From JBGZFC01 sp964631255 (GTDB taxonomy: Bacteria > Bacteroidota > Bacteroidia > Bacteroidales > Dysgonomonadaceae), in assembly GCA_964631255.1 (NCBI GenBank), contig CAZVWS010000004.1, positions 1 through 64,000 on the forward strand: a stretch of 64,000 bases of DNA, read 5' to 3'. The translations under genes were made by a program, and so were the position numbers. How positions within the stretch are numbered: position 1 is the stretch's first letter; the number at the start of each line of letters is the position of its first letter. The notes beneath the pieces are model-generated. The model was not told the origin of the DNA. It saw only the letters and a program-made list of their open reading frames with translations, and searched no databases. Shown here in pieces: positions 8,827 through 16,035 of this stretch.

Positions 8827-8834
8827 TATATTTG
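8827..8834 (+). promoter_or_regulatory. -7 element of the YciO/TsaC-like gene
   Basis: TATATTTG matches TAnnTTTG exactly. A TTG at 8808-8810, inside the fabI terminator, is 16 nt upstream and could be a weak -33. The start codon at 8842 is only seven bases downstream of the box, so the transcript would begin at or next to the ATG and be essentially leaderless. Confidence 0.6.
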
Positions 8835-8841
8835 CACCAAT

Positions 8842-9453
8842 ATGATAATCAAACTATACAACGAAAATCCAAATCCACGCGAAATAGAACGCATTGTATC
8901 GGTATTGCGCGACGGTGGAATTGTAATTTACCCCACCGACACGCTCTATGGCATTGGCTGCGATGCACTTAACGTACGAGCAGTAGAAAAAATATGCCAA
9001 CTGAAAGGAATCAATCCCCAGAAAAACAATTTATCCATCATCTGCAACGATTTGAGCGTGATAAGCGAATATGCCAAAGTGGATACACCCACCTTCAAGC
9101 TAATGAAGAGAAATTTGCCCGGGCCATTTACTTTCATATTACCAACAACATCCTCTTTACCAAAGATATATAAAAACAAAAAAACGGTTGGCATTCGTAT
9201 GCCCGATAACAATATTATCCGTGCCATTGCTGCATCGCTCGGGAGTCCGGTGTTGAATACATCTGTAAAAGATAACGAAAACGATGAGCCGGAATATACG
9301 ACCAATCCGGAACTGATTGATGAGAAATGGGGTGATTTGGTAAATTTGGTGATTGACGGCGGGCATGGCGGTACAGAACCATCTACCGTGGTTGATTGCA
9401 CAGGAGACGAACCTGAAATCATCAGACAAGGAAAAGGTTTGTTGGTTATGTAA
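8842..9453 (+). CDS. YrdC/Sua5-domain protein, YciO-like (putative L-threonylcarbamoyladenylate synthase)
   Basis: A 203-residue YrdC-fold protein. The family makes threonylcarbamoyl-AMP for the t6A modification of tRNAs that read ANN codons. The substrate-binding block IYPTDTLYGIGCDA is near residue 30, and KKTVGIRMPDN and STVVDCTGDEP follow. It lacks the C-terminal Sua5 domain. Blocks such as FKLMKRNLPGPFTFIL are closer to E. coli YciO than to TsaC, so whether this copy performs the essential t6A step is uncertain. The next gene follows after 35 nt on the same strand. Confidence 0.82.
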   Translation: MIIKLYNENPNPREIERIVSVLRDGGIVIYPTDTLYGIGCDALNVRAVEKICQLKGINPQKNNLSIICNDLSVISEYAKVDTPTFKLMKRNLPGPFTFILPTTSSLPKIYKNKKTVGIRMPDNNIIRAIAASLGSPVLNTSVKDNENDEPEYTTNPELIDEKWGDLVNLVIDGGHGGTEPSTVVDCTGDEPEIIRQGKGLLVM

Positions 9454-9488
9454 TCATTTTATTCTCAAAATATAATTTGCACATCTAC

Positions 9489-10970
9489 ATGAAAAAAATT
9501 GTTTCATTCTCTATACTTCTATCATTGGTTTTGGTGCTCTTTTCTTGTAAGAAAAATCCCCTTGCGGAAGATATTTCAAGCAACGAATACGTGAACAAAT
9601 GGATTTACGACGAAATGAGTATCTGGTATTTGTGGAACGACAAACTGCCATCGCAGCTCACATACACGGCTTCGCCCGATGTTTTTTTCGACAAACTCCT
9701 CTACAAATACGATGCACAAAGCAATCCGGATGGCGACCGTTTTTCGTGGATTCAGAATAATTACCAAGAGCTACTTAACTCGTTAACAGGTGTTTCGGCA
9801 GGAGATATCGGGTTTGAATATCGGGCTTACTATATCGTGAGCGGGCAACCGGAAGTGGAGTTCCGGGTTGTTTATGCCAAAAGAGGAAGCGACGCCGAGG
9901 CGAAAGGCATAAAACGCGGACAAAAAATACGAGCAGTGGACGGAACTGTCATCAACGAGAATAATTATAGAACCATTTTGTCGGGATCAGGTAGCAAAAC
10001 ATTGTCGCGTGTACACCACGTTTTGAATCCGGAATCGGGAGAATATTCGCTGCAGCCTATGGAAGATGTAACGGTGCAAATTATGACCCAATTTGCCGAA
10101 AATCCGATTTTATTAGATAGCGTGTATCCAATTGATAACAAAAGGATTGGTTATCTGGTTTACAATTTTTTTGCCAGAGACAAAGGGGATAATTCTTCCG
10201 AATATGACCTGCAATTGATGCAAACATTGCATCGACTGAAAGAACAAGAAATTACCGAATTGGTACTGGATTTGCGCTACAATAGTGGCGGATTGGTCTC
10301 TTCAGCCGTTGCCCTGGGAAGCGCTTTGGTAAAAAATAATTCCACGCAAAATGTAATGATGGAAGCAAAATACAACGCCTTAATAGAGAACAGATTGAGA
10401 ATTCAGTATGGCGACGATTATTTCAAAACCTATTTTCAAAACTCGATAATGCAAGGCGACAACCAAATAGCACTCATACCGATGTTGAATTTATCAACAT
10501 TGTATGTTTTGACGGGGAAGAATACAGCATCGGCAAGTGAATTGCTAATCAATAGTTTATCGCCCTATATGGACAATATTATTCTGATTGGCGATAAAAC
10601 GTATGGCAAAAATGTGGGTTCTATTTCCATTTACAAAGAAAACGACCCGAATAACAAATGGGGCATGCAACCAATAGTTGTGAAGTTTTACAACAGCTTG
10701 GGCAATTCCGATTTTTCTGCCGGATTTTCGCCACAAGCGGAAAATGCCATTCACGAATTTGATTATCCGTTGGTAGAGCTGGGCAACCTGCAAGAGCCTC
10801 TTTTAAACCAGGCGATGCAATTGATAACCAACAACAAAGAGTTTTCAAGAAATCGACTACAACCGTTAGAACGAACCAAAGCCGCGGAAAGTACAAAGAT
10901 GCCGGGTCGCTACGAAATGTACGACGATATCCGACTGGAAACCATCCGAAAAGTTATCAGAAACAGATAG
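9489..10970 (+). CDS. S41 family C-terminal processing protease-like lipoprotein
   Basis: A 493-residue lipoprotein. The signal is MKKIVSFSILLSLVLVLFSC with the lipid-modified Cys20. A PDZ domain lies around residues 115-185 (AKRGSDAEAKGIKRGQKIRAV). The tail-specific protease domain follows, with nucleophile Ser350 (TASASELL) and general base Lys374 (TYGKN), the Ser-Lys dyad of CtpA-type enzymes. Bacteroidota encode many such lipoproteins, expected in the periplasm or at the cell surface; the substrate is unknown. The ATG at 9477 would add four residues before the signal and is less likely. The stop codon is only two bases from the convergent dusB stop. Confidence 0.88.
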   Translation: MKKIVSFSILLSLVLVLFSCKKNPLAEDISSNEYVNKWIYDEMSIWYLWNDKLPSQLTYTASPDVFFDKLLYKYDAQSNPDGDRFSWIQNNYQELLNSLTGVSAGDIGFEYRAYYIVSGQPEVEFRVVYAKRGSDAEAKGIKRGQKIRAVDGTVINENNYRTILSGSGSKTLSRVHHVLNPESGEYSLQPMEDVTVQIMTQFAENPILLDSVYPIDNKRIGYLVYNFFARDKGDNSSEYDLQLMQTLHRLKEQEITELVLDLRYNSGGLVSSAVALGSALVKNNSTQNVMMEAKYNALIENRLRIQYGDDYFKTYFQNSIMQGDNQIALIPMLNLSTLYVLTGKNTASASELLINSLSPYMDNIILIGDKTYGKNVGSISIYKENDPNNKWGMQPIVVKFYNSLGNSDFSAGFSPQAENAIHEFDYPLVELGNLQEPLLNQAMQLITNNKEFSRNRLQPLERTKAAESTKMPGRYEMYDDIRLETIRKVIRNR

Positions 10971-10972
10971 TT

Positions 10973-11962
10973 TTAATAACCAATCGAGAATTTTTGTGGA
11001 ATTTCATCCATAATCGCAAACAACTCCTCCATCGTATTTGCCCGCAACATCGCTATGCGAGTGAATTTAAAATCGGGGATGCCTTTAAAAACGGGCGTTG
11101 CCGCCAAATGGCGACGGATGTGCAAAATGCCGCGCCGCTCATCCAATCGTGCCACACTTTGACGCACTTGTTGCTTGAGCACATCCAAATACCAAACGAA
11201 AGATTCGCGCGGCAGCGACACTCCGGTTTGCAGAAAATGCTTCACTTCGCGAAAAATCCACGGACGACCGAAACTTGCCCTGCCAATCATCACGGCATCC
11301 ACGCCGGTTTCCTCGAACCGTTTTTTACACGTTTCAGCCGAATCGATGTCGCCATTGCCGATAATGGGAATGTGCATTCGCGGGTTGTTTTTCACTTCGC
11401 CAATCAGCGTCCAATCGGCTTCGCCGGTGTACATTTGGGCGCGTGTGCGACCGTGAATGGTGAGGGCTGCAATGCCGCAATCTTGCAGTTGCTCGGCAAG
11501 CGGAACAATGATTTTGGAATCGTTGTCCCAGCCCAATCGGGTTTTTACGGTTACCGGTTTGCGAACGGCTTTCACTACTTTTTCGGTAATTTCGAGCATT
11601 AGTTCGGGCGTTTTCAACATGCCGGAACCGGCACCTTTTCCCGCCACCCGTTTCACGGGGCAACCGAAGTTGATGTCGATGAAATCGGGGTTGGCTCCCT
11701 CGCAAATTTTGGCGGCTTCCACCATCGCATCGGGCTCACGACCATAGATTTGTATCGCTACGGGACGCTCTTCTTCGCTGATGGCTAACTTTTCTTTGGT
11801 TTTTTTTACATCGCGAATGAGCGCATCGCTCGACACAAATTCGGTGTAAACCATATCTGCTCCAAATTGCTTGCACAGCAATCGGAAACCAATATCGGTA
11901 ACGTCTTCCATGGGAGCGAGAAAGACGGGGTGTTGCGGAAATTCTATGTTGGCTATTTTCAT
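10973..11962 (-). CDS. dusB: tRNA-dihydrouridine synthase, DusB family
   Basis: FMN-dependent reductase that converts uridine to dihydrouridine in tRNA. The 329-residue protein starts with the FMN-binding strand FLAPMEDVTDIGFR. The catalytic Cys101 sits in INFGCPVKRVAGKGAGSG, and HGRTRAQMYTGEADW and GNGDIDSAE follow as expected. The C-terminal helical tRNA-binding domain starts near residue 245. Convergent with the S41 gene with two bases between stop codons. A palindromic repeat begins 12 nt upstream of its start. Confidence 0.95.
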   Translation of the reverse strand: MKIANIEFPQHPVFLAPMEDVTDIGFRLLCKQFGADMVYTEFVSSDALIRDVKKTKEKLAISEEERPVAIQIYGREPDAMVEAAKICEGANPDFIDINFGCPVKRVAGKGAGSGMLKTPELMLEITEKVVKAVRKPVTVKTRLGWDNDSKIIVPLAEQLQDCGIAALTIHGRTRAQMYTGEADWTLIGEVKNNPRMHIPIIGNGDIDSAETCKKRFEETGVDAVMIGRASFGRPWIFREVKHFLQTGVSLPRESFVWYLDVLKQQVRQSVARLDERRGILHIRRHLAATPVFKGIPDFKFTRIAMLRANTMEELFAIMDEIPQKFSIGY

Positions 11963-11973
11963 TTAACGGACTC

Positions 11974-12049
11974 TTGTCATTCTGAATTTCGATTTATCGA
12001 ATGAAGAATCTATAAGATTCCTCGTCGCTTCGCTCTGTCGGAATGACAA
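11974..12049. repeat. Palindromic intergenic repeat (REP/MITE-like) with nested inverted repeats
   Basis: Outer arms TTGTCATTCTGA and TCGGAATGACAA pair with few mismatches. An inner arm GAAGAATCT pairs with AGATTCCTC around a 3-nt loop. The element fills the gap between dusB and the ArsC/Spx-like gene exactly, ending at the base before the latter's stop codon. This layout is common for dispersed, non-coding palindromic repeats in Bacteroidota. No second copy is present in the window. It may also act as a terminator for the ArsC/Spx-like gene. Confidence 0.65.
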
Positions 12050-12403
12050 CTACTTCAATTTATTTCTCCATTCTTCTTCGCTAAACCCCACCAACACGAA
12101 ATCATCGGCAACCACAATCGGGCGTTTTACCAACATGCCGTTGGCAGCCAATAATTTTATCAACTCGTCGCGTGATGCGGTTTTTACCACCTCTTTCAGG
12201 TTATTTTCCTTGTACACCTGTCCCGATGTGTTGAAAAATTTCTGAACAGGCAGTCCGCTTTTGTCAATCCACCCGGATAGTTCTGTTGCGGTGGGATTTT
12301 CCTCTACAATGTGGCGTGATGTTATCTCCACATTATTTTCTTTAAGCCATTTGGCGGCTTTGCGGCAAGTACCGCATTTGGGATATTGAATAAATAGTAT
12401 CAT
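12050..12403 (-). CDS. ArsC/Spx family thioredoxin-fold protein
   Basis: A 117-residue protein with a CxxC pair (Cys10 and Cys13, YPKCGTCRKA) at the start of a thioredoxin-like fold and the block GMLVKRPIVV, which is shared by ArsC, YffB and Spx. Arsenate reductases have a single catalytic Cys plus a conserved Arg triad that is not clearly present here, and no ars genes are near, so an arsenate role is unlikely. It could be a Spx-like or glutaredoxin-like protein. The ATG at 12403 (MILFIQY) fits the family; an ATG at 12424 would add seven residues. Confidence 0.75.
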   Translation of the reverse strand: MILFIQYPKCGTCRKAAKWLKENNVEITSRHIVEENPTATELSGWIDKSGLPVQKFFNTSGQVYKENNLKEVVKTASRDELIKLLAANGMLVKRPIVVADDFVLVGFSEEEWRNKLK

Positions 12404-12418
12404 TGTTTTTGTTTTTAG

Positions 12419-12482
12419 TTTCACGCAAAGAGCGCGAAGTAATGCGCTAAGTACGCGAATATTTTCTGTATTTAGCGTGAAA
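12419..12482. repeat. Inverted repeat with internal CGCnAAG units
   Basis: TTCACGC (12419-12425) and GCGTGAA (12475-12481) form the ends. Inside are four similar units, CGCAAAG, CGCGAAG, CGCTAAG and CGCGAAT, starting at 12424, 12433, 12445 and 12454. The right arm overlaps the stop codon region of the fucosidase gene. Similar CGCAAAG strings occur as intergenic repeats in many environmental bacteria. It may form a hairpin that ends fucosidase transcription. Confidence 0.5.
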
Positions 12483-14499
12483 TGCTAATATTATTTAGTC
12501 TCAACGGAGCAACTTTTGAAATAGGGTTTGCATCGCGAATGGATAGCGAATGAAAATCTTTTCCCGTATCCAATTTCATGGGCAACAGCTTTTGCGTGTA
12601 TACCGTCCATTGTTCCAACGGGGTTATTTTGTATGAAAACTCTTTTTCGTAGCCGTTGTACAATTTGATGACCAACTGGTTCTGCCCTTTTTTTAACGGC
12701 AACAAAATAATCTCTTTCTGCGCTTTTATTCGTTGGGGCGAGAAATGTGCCGAAATATAGTTTCCGTTGAGTACAACGTAAATGGCATTGCCATATTCCA
12801 CTTCAATGGCGATGGTTTGTGCCTTCCGCGACTCTATTTCTTGCAGAAAAACGGTGCTTTGTCTCGGTACCACTTTTTGGGAATAGGATTCACCAAATTT
12901 GAAGTCTTCCACCCATTTCCATCGCGAATTTTCGCCGTGAACATCCACTGATGCCTCCCCTTCTTCTTCCACATTGCCGAAGACTCCACGCCCTGGTTTT
13001 CTATACAACTTGCCCCAAGTTACCGAGTTTTTGGGTAATTTCAGGGTTTTTTGCACAGATGAATTTAGCACAACGGTTTGTTTGCTGCCGTCTAAGTCGA
13101 TTTCTATTTCTCGTCCTTTTTCGTTGTCGGAAAACAGAATTTCGGGCGTTACTTGTCGTTTTCCGGAGCGAAAAGCCCAATCATAACCGTTTAAACTTTT
13201 GTAACCGCCGTAATAATTGAGACTGGAATGTCCGAAAACGGGTGTTGCGTTTTGGGGAGAAAAGGAAGAGTTTTGGCTTAGAATATTTTCGGGTTTCACT
13301 TCCATTCCGGTTACTTTGTTCACCGAAAAGGGCGAATTATCAACTTCGTTGTCTAAAGCGGTCATATCGATTTTGAGTGGTTGCGAAGTCAATATATTTT
13401 TCAACCGAATTTCTTCTCCCGATGGTGCAAAAAAATAAATTGCCCCGTTTTTTGTTGTTACATTGAAACCATGAAACGGATGGTTGAACGGATTGGCCTT
13501 TGTGCCATAAATGGCTTCGGAATTGGCTTTCACCCATTTCCCCATTTGCAGCAACACATCTCGCTCAAATTCCACCACCGAGCCATCGCCTCGCGGACCG
13601 ATATTGAGCAGAAAATTTCCACCACGACTGATAACTTTTACCAGACTGGCAATTTTTTCATCCACTTTTTCTTGTACGCTACCGCGTTTTTGCCACGACC
13701 GATAGCTCCACGTTTCATCGAACATGGACGCAGCCGTTTGCCACGGAATATTCATTTTATAATCGGGATATTCGTTGTCTGCCATCACCGCAAAATCCAC
13801 ATAATCGTTGCCCAGCCGTCCGCTAATCATGCACTGCGGTTGCAGACGATTGACCAATTCGTACAAACCTTTGCTCTGCTCGGGCGTGAGCGAACCCATA
13901 TCAAACCAAATCTCGGAAATATCGCCGTAATTGGTCATGATTTCTTCCACCTGTTTCAGGTTGAAGGCGTAATGTTCGGGCGTGAGCGGATCGGCATTGT
14001 GGCTGGAGATGGGATAGGCATGCGGAAAATTCCAATCGATAAGCGAGTAGTAAACCGAGAACTCGATTCCGCCACGGCGACAAGCATCCGCCAACTCTTT
14101 CATCAAATCGCGACCATAAGGCGTGGCATCCACAATATTGAAATCGGTATATTGCGAATGGTACATACAAAAGCCGTCGTGGTGCTTCGATGTGAAGACA
14201 ATGGAGCGCATTCCGGCATCTTTGGCCAACTGCACAATTTCGTCGGCATTCCATTTAGTAGGATTAAATTGGCTAGCGGTGTTGGCATACCAATCGCTGA
14301 AAATTCCGGCAAACGACTGAATTTGTTCGCTATAACCACGTTCCACTGGCTTGCCGTCGTACACGCCACCATAAACCGAATACAATCCGAAATGGATGAA
14401 CATGGAAAACTTCTGGTCGAGCCATTGCTGCGAAGGTTTTTGCTGGGCGGTTGCCAACATACCACAAAGCAAAAAAAAGATTACAATCTTGTATTTCAT
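12472..14499 (-). CDS. Alpha-L-fucosidase, GH29
   Basis: A 675-residue secreted or periplasmic glycosidase that removes alpha-L-fucose from glycans. The signal peptide MKYKIVIFFLLCGMLATAQ is followed by the GH29 barrel (residues 25-350). Blocks MFIHFGLYS, FTSKHHDGFCMY and EIWFDMGS are diagnostic, the last containing the nucleophile Asp200. About 300 residues follow the barrel: a beta-sandwich after residue 350 and a further region that may bind carbohydrate. It stands alone, without SusC/SusD partners in the window, so it is not part of a visible polysaccharide-utilisation locus. Confidence 0.93.
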   Translation of the reverse strand: MKYKIVIFFLLCGMLATAQQKPSQQWLDQKFSMFIHFGLYSVYGGVYDGKPVERGYSEQIQSFAGIFSDWYANTASQFNPTKWNADEIVQLAKDAGMRSIVFTSKHHDGFCMYHSQYTDFNIVDATPYGRDLMKELADACRRGGIEFSVYYSLIDWNFPHAYPISSHNADPLTPEHYAFNLKQVEEIMTNYGDISEIWFDMGSLTPEQSKGLYELVNRLQPQCMISGRLGNDYVDFAVMADNEYPDYKMNIPWQTAASMFDETWSYRSWQKRGSVQEKVDEKIASLVKVISRGGNFLLNIGPRGDGSVVEFERDVLLQMGKWVKANSEAIYGTKANPFNHPFHGFNVTTKNGAIYFFAPSGEEIRLKNILTSQPLKIDMTALDNEVDNSPFSVNKVTGMEVKPENILSQNSSFSPQNATPVFGHSSLNYYGGYKSLNGYDWAFRSGKRQVTPEILFSDNEKGREIEIDLDGSKQTVVLNSSVQKTLKLPKNSVTWGKLYRKPGRGVFGNVEEEGEASVDVHGENSRWKWVEDFKFGESYSQKVVPRQSTVFLQEIESRKAQTIAIEVEYGNAIYVVLNGNYISAHFSPQRIKAQKEIILLPLKKGQNQLVIKLYNGYEKEFSYKITPLEQWTVYTQKLLPMKLDTGKDFHSLSIRDANPISKVAPLRLNNISISR

Positions 14500-14613
14500 C
14501 TGTTTATATTTTTATTTTTTACATTATGGTCAGATGGAACTCGCAATAATCATGTCCCTGTGTGTAACCGATTTACATGCTCGTTTCATACAATTATGCA
14601 TTGAGTAAATAAC

Positions 14614-14658
14614 AAGAACACTTGGCATAAGATGTGTTTTATACGCCAAGTGTTTCTT
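14614..14658 (-). terminator. Terminator hairpin of the aminotransferase operon
   Basis: AACACTTGGC pairs perfectly with GCCAAGTGTT over 10 bp around an 18-nt loop; flanking AAG and CTT extend the stem with one bulge. It lies 24 nt after the aminotransferase stop on the minus strand and is followed by a T-rich stretch in that direction. Confidence 0.65.
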
Positions 14659-14681
14659 ATAAATAATTTATGTTTTGAAGA

Positions 14682-15992
14682 TTACTGACCTTTGTTCAAC
14701 AATTCCAAGCGTTTTCTTAATTCCGGAAACTGGCTTCGCGGAATGAGCGACACGCAAATACGCATGGCTTCGGAACGGGTACTACCTGTGGTTTGGAGCG
14801 TGATAGCGCAAATACCGTATTGAAGCATTCGTTTGAGCAACTGACCGCTGTTCAAATCTTTGTACCCAACCGTGAAATAAAATCCATCGGCAATATCTTC
14901 GTCTCCATCTTTATCGTAAACGATGTGGAATCCGTTGTCGAGAAACATTTTTTTCATTTCTTCGGCTTTTCTTCCATATTCCATTACGCCTTCGCGGAAA
15001 TTGTAATCGCCATCGTTGGTTGCTTTAAGCATTGCAGCCAATCCCCATTGTGCTGAGTGCGTTACACCGGCAGATATGGCGTAGAGTGCCGCCGAAATCA
15101 TGGCATCGCCAAATCGTGTTCGTGCAAACGATTCGTGCAAATCGGGATATTCTCGTTCAAATAGTTTGTCGGACATTACCAACACGCCAACGCGCTGTCC
15201 GGCATAACTAAACACCTTGGAACTTGCCAATGTAAGGATGAAATTATCGGTATATTGTGCCACAGTTGGCTGATAGGGAGGCACGCCCGGTTTGGAATAA
15301 TCTTGGCGGAAATCCATTCCAAAATATGCCAAATCTTCAATTACAATGACATCGTATTTATTTGCCATCTCACCAATCGTGCGCAACTCTTCTTCAGTCA
15401 GGCATTGCCAAGTGGGATTGTTGGGATTGGAATAGAGAATTGTGCAAAAATCGCCCGTGCTCAAGTAGCTTTCGAGTTTATCTCTTAGCTTTTCTCCACG
15501 AAATTCGTACAAATCGAAACTCTCGAAAGGCTGACGCAAAATGCGACATTGCAACTTGTTGAGACCGAAACCCGGGTCGATAAAAAGTGTTCCTTTTGCA
15601 CGATTTTTGTGCGTACGATTGGCTACCAAGAAAGAGGCAAAAAGCCCTTCCATCGAACCTACGGTTGAAACACAACTTCGCGGCAAAACATCTACATCGA
15701 GAAATAGTTTGACGAAACGAGATGCTTCGTATTTTAGTTCGGGTAGTCCATCCAAATTGGGATAAACGGACGCCACGCCTTCGTGCAATTTTTTTATTTC
15801 TGTTTCGATACCAATTTCAGGAGCGGACAATCCGGGAACACCCATTTCCAAACGTACAAACGGGGTATTGATCTCTTTTTCGAGACGATTGGCAATGGCT
15901 ACTGTGTCGCGAATGGACGCTGTGCCCAAATCGGCGATATGCAAATCGTCGATATGTTTTTTAATAATGCTTTCGGATATTGGAAAACTCAT
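14682..15992 (-). CDS. PLP-dependent aminotransferase, class I/II
   Basis: A 436-residue fold-type I aminotransferase. The substrate-binding motif SNPNNPTW is at residues 188-195, the cofactor-contacting Asp220 is in VIEDLAYFG, and the Schiff-base Lys259 is in TLASSKVFSYAGQRVG. The amino acid used cannot be read from the sequence. It follows the ADP-forming acyl-CoA synthetase gene by 43 nt on the same strand. That pairing suggests a fermentative route: transamination to a 2-oxo acid, oxidation to an acyl-CoA by an enzyme not in this window, then ATP recovery by the synthetase. Confidence 0.85.
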   Translation of the reverse strand: MSFPISESIIKKHIDDLHIADLGTASIRDTVAIANRLEKEINTPFVRLEMGVPGLSAPEIGIETEIKKLHEGVASVYPNLDGLPELKYEASRFVKLFLDVDVLPRSCVSTVGSMEGLFASFLVANRTHKNRAKGTLFIDPGFGLNKLQCRILRQPFESFDLYEFRGEKLRDKLESYLSTGDFCTILYSNPNNPTWQCLTEEELRTIGEMANKYDVIVIEDLAYFGMDFRQDYSKPGVPPYQPTVAQYTDNFILTLASSKVFSYAGQRVGVLVMSDKLFEREYPDLHESFARTRFGDAMISAALYAISAGVTHSAQWGLAAMLKATNDGDYNFREGVMEYGRKAEEMKKMFLDNGFHIVYDKDGDEDIADGFYFTVGYKDLNSGQLLKRMLQYGICAITLQTTGSTRSEAMRICVSLIPRSQFPELRKRLELLNKGQ

Positions 15993-16035
15993 TATATTAT
16001 TATTTTTAGTTATTATCTTTCTGTTAATATTGAAT

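Noticed and set aside
12050..12403. Arsenate reductase
   Set aside because: The CxxC motif and lack of any ars gene fit a Spx or glutaredoxin-like protein better; function left open.
13381..14604. A 407-codon open frame opposite the fucosidase
   Set aside because: It is antisense to a clear GH29 gene, rich in His, Phe and Arg without any recognisable motif, and is a shadow of the true frame.
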